Counted from the first letter of the stretch, positions 1 to 5,613 are shown. The stretch: 6,531 nucleotides of DNA from an uncultured Clostridia bacterium (GCA_934249265.1 CAKQKQ010000093.1:1-6531); one strand, 5' to 3'. A program made the numbers and translations. The notes: generated by a model from the sequence alone, not told the origin.

Positions 1-560
1 ATATGACGCAAAAAGCCGACCTCGAGAAAGCCGAAGCGGACTTGAAAGAGGCTATCGGCGCGCTCACCGACGAAATGACCAAGACGTTTGACGACGGTTT
101 TGAAAAGATAAGAACCAACTTCCAAAAGACGTTTAAAGAACTTTTCGGCGGCGGTAAAGCCGACCTCGTTCTCGACTATACCGACTGTACCGACCCGCTC
201 GACGCGGGCGTCGAAATCATGGCAGAGCCGCCCGGGAAAAAACTTCAAAAGATTTCTCTTTTATCGGGTGGCGAAATGGCACTTACCGCAATTGCGATAC
301 TTTTCGCAATTTTAAGGTTGCGCCCCATGCCGTTCTGCGTGCTCGACGAAATCGAAGCACCGCTCGACGAAGCAAACGTAGAGAGGTTTGCAAGGTATCT
401 TAAAAACTTCTCTAAAGACACTCAATTCATAGTAATCACGCACAAAAAGGTCACTATGGAATTGTGCGACGCATTGCACGGCGTAACCATGGAAGAAAAG
501 GGTGTATCCAAGACGGTATCGGTTAAATTCGCCGACTTGGGCGTGGAATTTTCGGCATAA
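1..560 (+). CDS. smc: Chromosome segregation ATPase SMC, C-terminal part (5' end outside window)
   Basis: This is the C-terminal head lobe of SMC, the ring-forming ATPase that compacts and segregates the chromosome together with ScpA and ScpB. Residues are counted from the first in-frame Met (base 3), which is internal and not the true start; the frame is open at base 1. Residues 1-45 are charged and helical, the end of the returning coiled coil. The ABC signature LSGGE is at 87-91, Walker B FCVLDE at 111-116, the D-loop APLD at 119-122, and the switch His at 147 in ITHKK. The protein ends about 38 residues after that His, as expected for a complete C-terminus. The residue after the signature is Met (SGGEMAL), where Arg or Lys is usual. 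Walker A lies upstream of the window. It sits immediately upstream of ftsY, as in many Bacillota (rnc-smc-ftsY). Confidence 0.96.
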   Translation, partial: MTQKADLEKAEADLKEAIGALTDEMTKTFDDGFEKIRTNFQKTFKELFGGGKADLVLDYTDCTDPLDAGVEIMAEPPGKKLQKISLLSGGEMALTAIAILFAILRLRPMPFCVLDEIEAPLDEANVERFARYLKNFSKDTQFIVITHKKVTMELCDALHGVTMEEKGVSKTVSVKFADLGVEFSA

Positions 561-574
561 CAAATTTTTACTTA

Positions 575-614
575 TTGACGTTTTTACAGTATACGTATTG
601 TGTAAAAACGTCAA
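575..614. promoter_or_regulatory. 40-bp near-perfect palindrome upstream of ftsY
   Basis: Two exact 14-nt arms, TTGACGTTTTTACA (575-588) and its reverse complement (601-614), flank a 12-nt centre. The centre holds an 8-bp palindrome, ATACGTAT (591-598), on the same axis of symmetry (594/595), so 36 of 40 bases are symmetric. It lies between the smc stop and the ftsY SD (AAGGAG, 624-629). In RNA it would form a 14-bp stem with a 12-nt loop. It is not followed by a clean U-tract (only TTTT at 617-620), so it is a poor intrinsic terminator. A DNA operator or mRNA hairpin is equally possible. The symmetry is directly seen; the function is unknown. Confidence 0.6.
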
Positions 615-638
615 AATTTTATAAAGGAGAACAATATA

Positions 639-1535
639 ATGGGCTTTTTCGGCAAAATTTTCAACGCGCTTAAAAAGACTAAAGACAGCATCGCTCAAAA
701 GTTGACGGTACTGTTTACGGGTGACAGAATAGGCGCGGATTTTTACGACGACCTCGAAGAAATACTTATTTCGTCGGATATTTCGGTAAACACCGCAATG
801 GAAATCGTGGACGATTTAAGAGACAGAATGATTAAAGACAAAGTAAAAGATAAAGACTACGTAGTTGCTCAACTTAAAGAAATTTTGAAAGAGTACATCG
901 ACAGAGCCGAACCGCTTGAATTGAAATTTCCCGCGGTGATTATGGTTATCGGCGTAAACGGCGTGGGCAAAACTACTTCAATAGGCAAACTTGCTCGTTA
1001 TTTCACAAACAAGGGCAAAAGCGTGACCATTGCGGCGGCGGATACTTTCCGTGCGGCGGCTTCCGACCAACTTACCGTTTGGGCGGATAGGGCGAAGGTG
1101 CGTATAGTAAAACATGAAGAAGGCGCAGACCCGTCGGCGGTGGTTTACGACGCGGTGTCTTCGGCAAAAGCGAGAAAAACCGATATTTTGATTATAGATA
1201 CTGCGGGAAGATTACACGTAAAATCTAACCTTATGGAAGAACTTAAAAAGATGAATAGGGTTGTAAACAGAGAATTTCCCGAGGCTACTTTCTATAAATT
1301 TATAGTGCTTGATGCGACAACGGGGCAAAACGCGCTTAATCAAGTCGAAGCGTTTAAAGACGCTATCGGCATCGACAGCATTATTCTCACAAAACTCGAC
1401 GGCACGGCAAAAGGCGGTTTTGTCGTCGCGCTTTGCAACGAACTCGAAGTGCCCGTAAGTTACGTCGGCGTGGGTGAAAAAATCGACGATTTAGAAGAGT
1501 TTAACACCGAAGATTTCGTCAACGGCTTGTTGTAA
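639..1535 (+). CDS. ftsY: Signal recognition particle receptor FtsY
   Basis: FtsY is the membrane-associated SRP receptor GTPase. It pairs with Ffh to deliver ribosomes making membrane proteins to the SecYEG translocon. The 298-residue protein is the short Gram-positive form without the long acidic A domain; it starts with the amphipathic MGFFGKIFNALKK, a likely lipid-contact helix. The N domain covers about 1-95 and the G domain 97-298. G1 is GVNGVGKTT (105-113), the DTFRAAA motif 135-141, G3 DTAGR 187-191, G4 TKLD 251-254, and GVGEKIDDLEEF 277-288. The ATG at 639 is supported by AAGGAG at 624-629 with 9 nt spacing. Length and ends look complete. Its closest relative in the window is ffh; the G1 regions differ (GVNGVGKTT here, GLQGAGKTT in Ffh), which separates the two. 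Confidence 0.97.
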   Translation: MGFFGKIFNALKKTKDSIAQKLTVLFTGDRIGADFYDDLEEILISSDISVNTAMEIVDDLRDRMIKDKVKDKDYVVAQLKEILKEYIDRAEPLELKFPAVIMVIGVNGVGKTTSIGKLARYFTNKGKSVTIAAADTFRAAASDQLTVWADRAKVRIVKHEEGADPSAVVYDAVSSAKARKTDILIIDTAGRLHVKSNLMEELKKMNRVVNREFPEATFYKFIVLDATTGQNALNQVEAFKDAIGIDSIILTKLDGTAKGGFVVALCNELEVPVSYVGVGEKIDDLEEFNTEDFVNGLL

Positions 1536-1704
1536 ACCTATTGCAAACTACTTGTAAATTGAATGTAAACACCTTGCTAACCAAAAGTAAACCGTCTGCA
1601 ATTCACTGCAAACTGCTTGCAAATCAAAAGTAAACCTTTTGCGAACCAAAAGCAAGCCGCATGTAAACCTTTTGCAAACCATTTTTAAATCACTGCAAAC
1701 CGCT
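1531..1704. repeat. Degenerate 11-bp tandem repeat array, about 16 units
   Basis: Units with consensus close to TGYAAACCNYT begin at 1531, 1542, 1553, 1564, 1575, 1586, 1597, 1607, 1618, 1629, 1640, 1651, 1662, 1673, 1684 and 1694: steps of 11 with two steps of 10. Clear examples are TGCAAACTACT (1542), TGTAAACACCT (1564), TGTAAACCTTT (1662) and TGCAAACCGCT (1694). Higher-order identity shows the array grew by multi-unit duplication: GTAAACCTTTTGC occurs exactly at 1630-1642 and 1663-1675, 33 nt (three units) apart. The first unit includes the ftsY stop codon and the array then runs into the gap. There is no open reading frame. The spacing puts an A-tract on about every helical turn, so intrinsic curvature or a phased protein-binding array is possible; plain repeat slippage is the conservative view. 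Confidence 0.8.
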
Positions 1705-1751
1705 TGTTTACAAAGCGACAGTTTTTAAAAATCGTTACGCACGCTGTAAAG

Positions 1752-1789
1752 GCAACAAAAGTTTGCATAACACGCAACAAAAGTTTACA
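1752..1789. repeat. 22-nt-period direct repeat with A-tract phasing
   Basis: GCAACAAAAGTTT is present exactly at 1752-1764 and 1774-1786; extended to 16 nt the copies (1752-1767 and 1774-1789) differ at one base. The period of 22 is twice the 11-bp unit upstream. GTTTGC and GTTTAC here are reverse complements of the GCAAAC and GTAAAC cores of the upstream array, so this part reads as the same kind of unit in opposite orientation. Further A-tracts follow near 1789, 1800, 1813 and 1822 at similar spacing, up to the promoter. The stretch 1705-1750 between the two repeat blocks has a weak bulged hairpin (CGCTT at 1701-1705 with AAGCG at 1713-1717) and otherwise nothing recognisable. Confidence 0.6.
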
Positions 1790-1829
1790 AAGTTTACATA
1801 AAAAATTTAAATAAACGAAACAAAATTTG

Positions 1830-1859
1830 CGACTGTCAGGTAAAAATGCTTGACAGTCG
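1830..1859. promoter_or_regulatory. Palindrome copy 1 overlapping the ylxM -35; also terminator-like
   Basis: The arms CGACTGTCAGG (1830-1840) and CTTGACAGTCG (1849-1859) pair over 11 positions with one G-U, around the 8-nt loop TAAAAATG. The core 1834-1855 recurs at 1886-1907 with 21 of 22 bases identical. The right arm contains the -35 hexamer TTGACA (1850-1855), so a protein bound here would block RNA polymerase. As RNA, the stem is followed by ATTTATTTTAAT, so it could also end transcripts from ftsY. Both readings are inference. Confidence 0.55.
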
Positions 1860-1879
1860 ATTTATTTTAATGTTATAAT
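1850..1879 (+). promoter_or_regulatory. Consensus sigma-A promoter for ylxM-ffh
   Basis: A perfect -35 TTGACA (1850-1855) and a perfect -10 TATAAT (1874-1879) are separated by 18 bp. The upstream 50 bp are A/T-rich with phased A-tracts, like an UP element. The start point is expected at about 1885-1886, giving a 5' leader of about 45 nt before the ylxM ATG. The -35 lies inside palindrome copy 1 and the predicted start is at the first base of copy 2, which suggests strong but repressible expression. Confidence 0.8.
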
Positions 1880-1885
1880 GGCACA

Positions 1886-1907
1886 TGTCAAGTAAAAATG
1901 CTTGACA
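1886..1907. promoter_or_regulatory. Palindrome copy 2 at the predicted transcription start
   Basis: TGTCAAG (1886-1892) and CTTGACA (1901-1907) are perfect inverted arms around the loop TAAAAATG. The copies start 52 bp apart (1834 and 1886), about five helical turns, so both lie on one face of the DNA. Copy 2 begins at the predicted +1. It could be a second operator half-site pair, or a 5'-terminal hairpin that stabilises the ylxM-ffh mRNA. The protein that would bind is not identifiable from the sequence. Confidence 0.55.
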
Positions 1908-1929
1908 CAATAACACTTTGGCGGTCGAT

Positions 1930-2235
1930 ATGGAAAAAGATTTTATTTATGCCGAACTTTGCGAGGTTTACGGCAATTTGTTGACCGAAAAGCAGCGCGA
2001 TATCACCACGTTGTACTACTCAAACGATTTATCGCTTGGAGAGATAAGCGAAATTAAAAACATATCGCGTCAAAGCGTACTTGACACGCTTGAAAAGGTC
2101 AGGGCAACACTCGACAAGTACGAGGCGGAATTAAAAGTTTACAATAAAAAAACTCAAATTTTAAACCTTATACAAAATTACAGACAAGACAATACAGAAT
2201 TTTTCGATAAACTTATTAATATTTTGGAGGAATAA
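1930..2235 (+). CDS. ylxM: YlxM-family helix-turn-helix protein, SRP-associated
   Basis: YlxM is a small protein with a sigma-70 region 4-like helix-turn-helix, encoded next to ffh throughout the Bacillota and reported to modulate the signal recognition particle in streptococci. The family hallmarks are visible: LLTEKQRDITTLYYSNDLSLGEI (residues 17-39 from this start, core LLTEKQR at 17-23) and the helix-turn-helix ISRQSVLDTLEKV at about 45-57, followed by a charged coiled helix to the end (101 aa). I choose ATG 1930, preceded by GGCGG (1920-1924, weak SD, 5 nt spacing). A TTG at 1918 would add four residues but has no SD. It lies 2 nt before ffh, and the ffh SD is inside its last codons, so the two are translationally coupled. 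Its HTH makes it a candidate to bind the palindromes at its own promoter, but this is untested inference; the family is usually considered an RNA/SRP partner. Confidence 0.88.
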   Translation: MEKDFIYAELCEVYGNLLTEKQRDITTLYYSNDLSLGEISEIKNISRQSVLDTLEKVRATLDKYEAELKVYNKKTQILNLIQNYRQDNTEFFDKLINILEE

Positions 2236-2237
2236 AA

Positions 2238-3554
2238 GTGGCGATATTTTCCGGATTAAGCGACAAACTGAATAACATTTTCGGAAAACTGACAAAAAGA
2301 GGCAAACTCACCGAGTCGGATATTCGTCAAGCCATGAGAGAGGTTAGGATAGCCCTTCTAGAGGCTGACGTCAACTTAAACGTTGCAAAGCAATTTATCG
2401 CTACCGTAAGCGAAAAGGCTGTCGGCGAGCAAATTTTAAAGAATTTGTCACCCGCACAGCAAGTAATCAAAATCGTTAACGACGAACTTACCGCTTTAAT
2501 GGGCAGCAGCAACTCCAAATTAGAGGTTTCGCCCAACCCGCCAACGGTAATAATGATGTGCGGTCTTCAAGGCGCGGGCAAAACCACGCTTTCGGGCAAA
2601 CTTGCGCTTTATCTTCGCAAACAAGGTAAAAAACCGTTGCTCGTCGCGTGCGATATTTACAGACCCGCCGCAATCAACCAACTTAAAGTCGTCGGTTCGT
2701 CCATAAACGTAGAAGTTTTTGAAAAAGGTGCGACAAACCCCGTTAAAGTGGCTAAAGAAGCGGTCGAATACGCAAAAAAATTCGGCTACGATACGGTAAT
2801 TTTGGATACCGCCGGCAGACTTCATATCGACGAAGACTTGATGCAAGAACTTGAAAACATCGTCAAAGAAGTTCACCCGACCGAAATTTTGTTGACTGTC
2901 GATTCTATGACCGGTCAAGTTGCGGTAAACGTTGCCGAAACGTTTAATTCGAGACTTGAAATTACGGGCGTGGTTCTTACAAAACTCGACGGCGATACGA
3001 GGGGCGGCGCGTGCCTTTCGATAAAAGCAGTCACGGGTAAACCGATTAAATTCTGTAGCGTGGGCGAAAAACTCAGCGATTTAGAGCCGTTTTACCCCGA
3101 CAGAATGGCAAACCGAATACTCGGCATGGGCGACGTGCTTTCGCTTATAGAAAAGGCTCAAGAAGCGGTAAGCGAAGAGCAAATGAAAAAGATGGAGAAA
3201 AAACTCAAAAACGCGAGTTTCACTTTATCCGATTATCTCGACCAATTTGAAATGGTCAAAAATATGGGCGGCGTAGGCAAACTCCTCGGCATGATGCCCG
3301 GTATGGGTAGCAAAGTAAAGATAAACGAGGACGATATCGACGAAAGCAAAATCGAACGCATTAAAGCGATTATTCTTTCCATGACCGAAAAAGAACGCAA
3401 CGACCCGTCGATACTCAATTATTCGAGAAAAATGAGAATTGCCAAGGGCAGCGGAACTACTATTCAAGACATAAACAAACTTTTAAAGCAGTTCGAGCAA
3501 ACCAAAGCAATGATGAAACAGTTTAAAAACGGAAAGAAAAAACTTCCTTTTTAA
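2238..3554 (+). CDS. ffh: Signal recognition particle protein Ffh (SRP54)
   Basis: Ffh is the SRP GTPase. It binds 4.5S/6S SRP RNA and signal sequences emerging from the ribosome, then docks with FtsY at the membrane. The 438-residue protein is full length. The N domain is about 1-95 with the ALLEADVN motif at 39-46. The G domain has G1 GLQGAGKTT (109-117), DIYRPAA (139-145), G3 DTAGR (190-194), G4 TKLD (248-251) and SVGEKLSDLEPF (274-285). The Met-rich M domain runs from about 295 with GMMPGMG (351-357), the RNA-binding RKMRIAKGSGT (397-407) and the usual basic tail ending KKKLPF. The start is GTG 2238, with GGAGG at 2226-2230 and 7 nt spacing, only 2 nt after ylxM. Transcription is probably from the consensus promoter at 1850-1879. 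Confidence 0.98.
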   Translation: MAIFSGLSDKLNNIFGKLTKRGKLTESDIRQAMREVRIALLEADVNLNVAKQFIATVSEKAVGEQILKNLSPAQQVIKIVNDELTALMGSSNSKLEVSPNPPTVIMMCGLQGAGKTTLSGKLALYLRKQGKKPLLVACDIYRPAAINQLKVVGSSINVEVFEKGATNPVKVAKEAVEYAKKFGYDTVILDTAGRLHIDEDLMQELENIVKEVHPTEILLTVDSMTGQVAVNVAETFNSRLEITGVVLTKLDGDTRGGACLSIKAVTGKPIKFCSVGEKLSDLEPFYPDRMANRILGMGDVLSLIEKAQEAVSEEQMKKMEKKLKNASFTLSDYLDQFEMVKNMGGVGKLLGMMPGMGSKVKINEDDIDESKIERIKAIILSMTEKERNDPSILNYSRKMRIAKGSGTTIQDINKLLKQFEQTKAMMKQFKNGKKKLPF

Positions 3555-3660
3555 TTGATTCGACTTAAAAACACGCATTTATAAAACGCGAACCGCCGAA
3601 TTACAAAATAAAAGCGGCAAAGTTTGTAAATGCAAATTAAAAACGAAATAGACCTAAAAA

Positions 3661-3725
3661 GCCCGAAAGGGTAAAAAGGGTTTATATACAAGTCGCGAAA
3701 GCGACCCCGACCGAATTTCGGACGG
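3661..3725 (+). promoter_or_regulatory. Three small hairpins in the rpsP leader
   Basis: Within the 211-nt gap between ffh and rpsP, three stems follow each other. CCC-GAAA-GGG spans 3662-3671. GTCGC-GAAA-GCGAC spans 3692-3705. CCG/CGG plus an inner CCG/CGG with one A-A mismatch spans 3707-3725. Two have GNRA (GAAA) tetraloops. None is followed by a U-tract, so they are not convincing terminators. They end 28 nt before the rpsP SD. They may be a structured leader of rpsP or remnants. The rest of the gap (3555-3660) is A-rich with no gene. A possible weak promoter, TTGATT (3555-3560) with TATAAA (3580-3585), has a poor 19-nt spacing. Confidence 0.4.
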
Positions 3726-3765
3726 AACACAAAACAAGTAATTATTTATTATGGAGGATAAACAA

Positions 3766-4062
3766 ATGGCAGTTAAAATGAGATTGACAAGAATGGGCGA
3801 CCACAAGTCTCCTTTCTATCGTATCGTAGTTATTGACAGCAAAGCAGCAAGAGACGCGGAGTACATCGACAAAATCGGTCACTACAACCCGCTTACAAAC
3901 CCTGCAGAAGTTGTTATTGACGTTGAAAAAGCAAAAGATTGGCTTAAAAAGGGCGTTCAACCCACCGAAACAGTAAAATCTTTGCTTATCAAAGCGGGTG
4001 CTATGGAGCAACCTACGAGACTTTCTCCTTCCAAAACAAACCCCAAGAAGAAAAAGAAATAA
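3766..4062 (+). CDS. rpsP: 30S ribosomal protein S16
   Basis: S16 is a small-subunit protein that binds 16S rRNA early and stabilises the 5' domain during 30S assembly. The 98-residue protein has the family N-terminus MAVKMRLTRMG, then SPFYRIVVIDS (15-25), ARDAEYIDKIGHYNP (28-42) and a lysine-rich tail ending in KKKKK, all typical. An in-frame ATG at 3751 is rejected as the start because it would place the SD GGAGG (3753-3757) inside the gene; ATG 3766 has that SD at 8 nt and gives the conserved MAVK start. It heads the rpsP-khpA pair, 17 nt before khpA, and is probably transcribed from ffh read-through or a promoter in the gap. Confidence 0.98.
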   Translation: MAVKMRLTRMGDHKSPFYRIVVIDSKAARDAEYIDKIGHYNPLTNPAEVVIDVEKAKDWLKKGVQPTETVKSLLIKAGAMEQPTRLSPSKTNPKKKKK

Positions 4063-4079
4063 TTAAAGAGGGTGCGTAA

Positions 4080-4325
4080 ATGTTAGACCTTATCAAATAT
4101 ATAGTAGAGAGTTTTGCCGAGAAGAAGGACGAAATAGAGTATCTTGTCGATGAAACCGACAACGCGATAAACGTTACCGTAGTATTAGACGAAAGCGATA
4201 TGGGTAAAGTTATCGGTCGTCAAGGCAAAATCGCAAAGGCTCTTCGTACTATCGTTAAGGCAGTTTCGTCCAAGCAAGATAAAAAATACAACATCGAAAT
4301 AAAGGAAAAGGGAGAAGTTAAATAA
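4080..4325 (+). CDS. khpA: KH-domain RNA-binding protein KhpA (YlqC)
   Basis: This 81-residue protein is a single KH domain. KhpA forms a dimer with KhpB (EloR/Jag) in Gram-positive bacteria and binds many RNAs; it influences cell elongation and division in streptococci. The KH GxxG loop is seen as VIGRQGKIAKAL (44-55, with GRQG at 46-49), preceded by the beta strand NVTVVLDESD and followed by a helix and the strand KYNIEIKEK. Its length matches the family. The ATG at 4080 is preceded by GAGGG (4068-4072) at 7 nt. Its place between rpsP and rimM is conserved across Bacillota. khpB is not in this window. Confidence 0.95.
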   Translation: MLDLIKYIVESFAEKKDEIEYLVDETDNAINVTVVLDESDMGKVIGRQGKIAKALRTIVKAVSSKQDKKYNIEIKEKGEVK

Positions 4326-4343
4326 TTTCCCCATAAAAGACAA

Positions 4344-4366
4344 GGAGGAATAAATTTTATTTCTCC
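4344..4366 (+). promoter_or_regulatory. Hairpin containing a strong SD, followed by a U-rich tract, between khpA and rimM
   Basis: A near-ideal SD, AAGGAGG (4342-4348), has no ATG, GTG or TTG at a normal distance; the rimM ATG is 41 nt away. GGAGGAATAA (4344-4353) pairs with TTATTTCTCC (4357-4366) over 10 positions with one G-U and a 3-nt loop, hiding the SD. GAATTTTTTATATTTATTTTTTT follows, so the element also resembles an intrinsic terminator or attenuator, although its stem is mostly A-U. An ATT at 4354 lies in frame with rimM at 5 nt from the SD, but would add an implausible hydrophobic extension. Confidence 0.5.
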
Positions 4367-4389
4367 GAATTTTTTATATTTATTTTTTT

Positions 4390-4908
4390 ATGCAAAAAAA
4401 TCTTATTATAGGTAAAATTTTAAAGCCGCACGGAATTAAAGGCGAGGTCAAAGTTCAACTTTTGGCTGACGATTTCGACTCGGTAAAAAAAATACGCAAC
4501 GTAAAAATCGACGGAGAGGAGTATAAAATTATGTCCTCTCGTTTTGCGTGCGGCGATTGGTATATCTCTTTAAGGGGTATTGCCGACCGCAACGCCGCCG
4601 AACTTTTAAGGCAAAAAGAAATTTTCGCCGACAGAGACGACATTGCAAAACCCGCCGAGTCTTACTTTATCGAAGATGTACTCGGCTGTTCGCTCGTGCT
4701 TGACAGCGGCGACGAAATTGGCAAGATTACAGATATCGTATGCTCCAATGTTGACATTTATTACGTTTCTTTAACGGGTGGCGGCACTTGCGTTTTCCCC
4801 ATGCTTAAAGACCTTATTGTTTCTTTCGATATAGAAAACAACAAAGTCGTCGTTAAAAAAAGTAGGTTCGACGAAGTTGTGCTTTACGAAAAAGGCGGTG
4901 CATTATGA
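4390..4908 (+). CDS. rimM: 16S rRNA processing / 30S maturation factor RimM
   Basis: RimM binds S19 and free 30S subunits and helps mature the head domain of the small subunit. The 172-residue protein has the usual two parts. The N-terminal RimM beta-barrel includes LIIGKILKPHGIKGEVKV (about 5-22), the diagnostic KPHGIKGE motif, and ends near 85. The C-terminal PRC-barrel runs from about 90 to 167, with SYFIEDVLGCSLV and FPMLKDLI. The ATG at 4390 fits the family N-terminus, but no SD lies just upstream; the strong one ends 41 nt before. The start codon sits between T7 (4383-4389) and A7 (4394-4400). The stop TGA overlaps the trmD start as ATGA, which indicates translational coupling. RimM and TrmD adjacency is conserved in bacteria. 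Confidence 0.95.
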   Translation: MQKNLIIGKILKPHGIKGEVKVQLLADDFDSVKKIRNVKIDGEEYKIMSSRFACGDWYISLRGIADRNAAELLRQKEIFADRDDIAKPAESYFIEDVLGCSLVLDSGDEIGKITDIVCSNVDIYYVSLTGGGTCVFPMLKDLIVSFDIENNKVVVKKSRFDEVVLYEKGGAL

Positions 4909-5585
4909 AAATCGATATACTCACGCTTTTTCCCGAAATGTTTACGCCGCTTTACGAAAGTATAATCGGTAGGGCGCAAAAGGCGGGCAAAATCGAAATT
5001 AAAATTACCGACATAAGAGATTACACGCTCGACAAACACCGCAAGTGCGACGATTACCCCTTCGGTGGCGGCGCGGGAATGGTGCTTATGCCTCAACCCG
5101 TTTGCGACGCTATCGAGGCGGTTGACCCCGAGCATAAGGCTTATAGAATTTACACTTCGCCAAAGGGCAGAACCTTTCATCAAAAAATGATAAACGAGTT
5201 TTTGCCTAAAGAACATATCGTCATTTTGTGCGGACACTACGAAGGCGTTGACCAAAGGGCTATCGATATGTGCATCGACGAAGAAGTGTCGATAGGCGAT
5301 TACGTGCTTACCGGCGGCGAACTTCCCGCAATGGTTATTACCGACGCTATCGCAAGGTACGTTGACGGAGTGCTTGCCGGCGATTCGTTAAATCAAGAAA
5401 GTTTTACCGACAATTTGCTCGAATATCCGCAATATACCCGTCCGCAAGAATTTCGCGGAGTAAAAGTGCCCGACGTGCTTACTTCGGGAAATCACGGCGA
5501 AGTCGATAAATGGAGAAGAGAGCAGTCTATAAAACTTACCGAAAAATTCCGTCCCGACTTACTTAAAAAGGACAAGACGGAGTAA
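4905..5585 (+). CDS. trmD: tRNA (guanine-N1-)-methyltransferase TrmD
   Basis: TrmD methylates N1 of G37 next to the anticodon of tRNAs reading CNN codons, using S-adenosylmethionine, and prevents +1 frameshifting. The 226-residue protein shows the SPOUT trefoil-knot features: MKIDILTLFPEMF start, YPFGGGAGM (51-59), ILCGHYEGVDQR (107-118), the SAM-binding knot SIGDYVLTGGELP (129-141), the probable catalytic Asp 169 in SFTDN, YTRPQEF (177-183) and the C-terminal WRR (203-205). Length is slightly shorter than the E. coli enzyme but normal for Bacillota. The start ATG overlaps the rimM stop by 4 nt, so translation is coupled and no separate SD is needed. rplS, the usual next gene, is absent. Confidence 0.98.
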   Translation: MKIDILTLFPEMFTPLYESIIGRAQKAGKIEIKITDIRDYTLDKHRKCDDYPFGGGAGMVLMPQPVCDAIEAVDPEHKAYRIYTSPKGRTFHQKMINEFLPKEHIVILCGHYEGVDQRAIDMCIDEEVSIGDYVLTGGELPAMVITDAIARYVDGVLAGDSLNQESFTDNLLEYPQYTRPQEFRGVKVPDVLTSGNHGEVDKWRREQSIKLTEKFRPDLLKKDKTE

Positions 5586-5613
5586 ATTTGCGGTATTTTG
5601 TGTGGAAAAAACG

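Noticed and set aside
1701..1726. Terminator after ftsY (CGCTT...AAGCG, then a T5 run)
   Set aside because: The stem has a bulge, only about seven pairs, and the T-run is four bases away and itself part of a TTTTTAAAAA palindrome; too weak to list.
1531..1831. CRISPR array or DnaA-box origin
   Set aside because: Units are 11 bp without unique spacers, so not CRISPR. The core TGYAAAC does not match TTATNCACA, and no dnaA or dnaN gene is nearby.
1903..1905. TGA recoded as a sense codon, joining the 1885 micro-ORF to ylxM
   Set aside because: No gene in the window has an in-frame TGA, Trp is encoded by TGG, and rimM uses TGA as its stop.
1898..1980. Alternative ORF from ATG 1898 in another frame
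   Set aside because: It has no SD, overlaps ylxM, and its translation shows no family features.
3531..3552. Hairpin GGAAAG...CTTCC with TTTTT at the end of ffh, a possible terminator
   Set aside because: The stem is only five pairs with a bulged A, is A-rich and lies inside the coding end and stop codon of ffh; it is more simply the basic tail codons.
3751..3765. Upstream in-frame ATG for rpsP
   Set aside because: This ATG overlaps the GGAGG SD, and the conserved S16 start MAVK begins at 3766.
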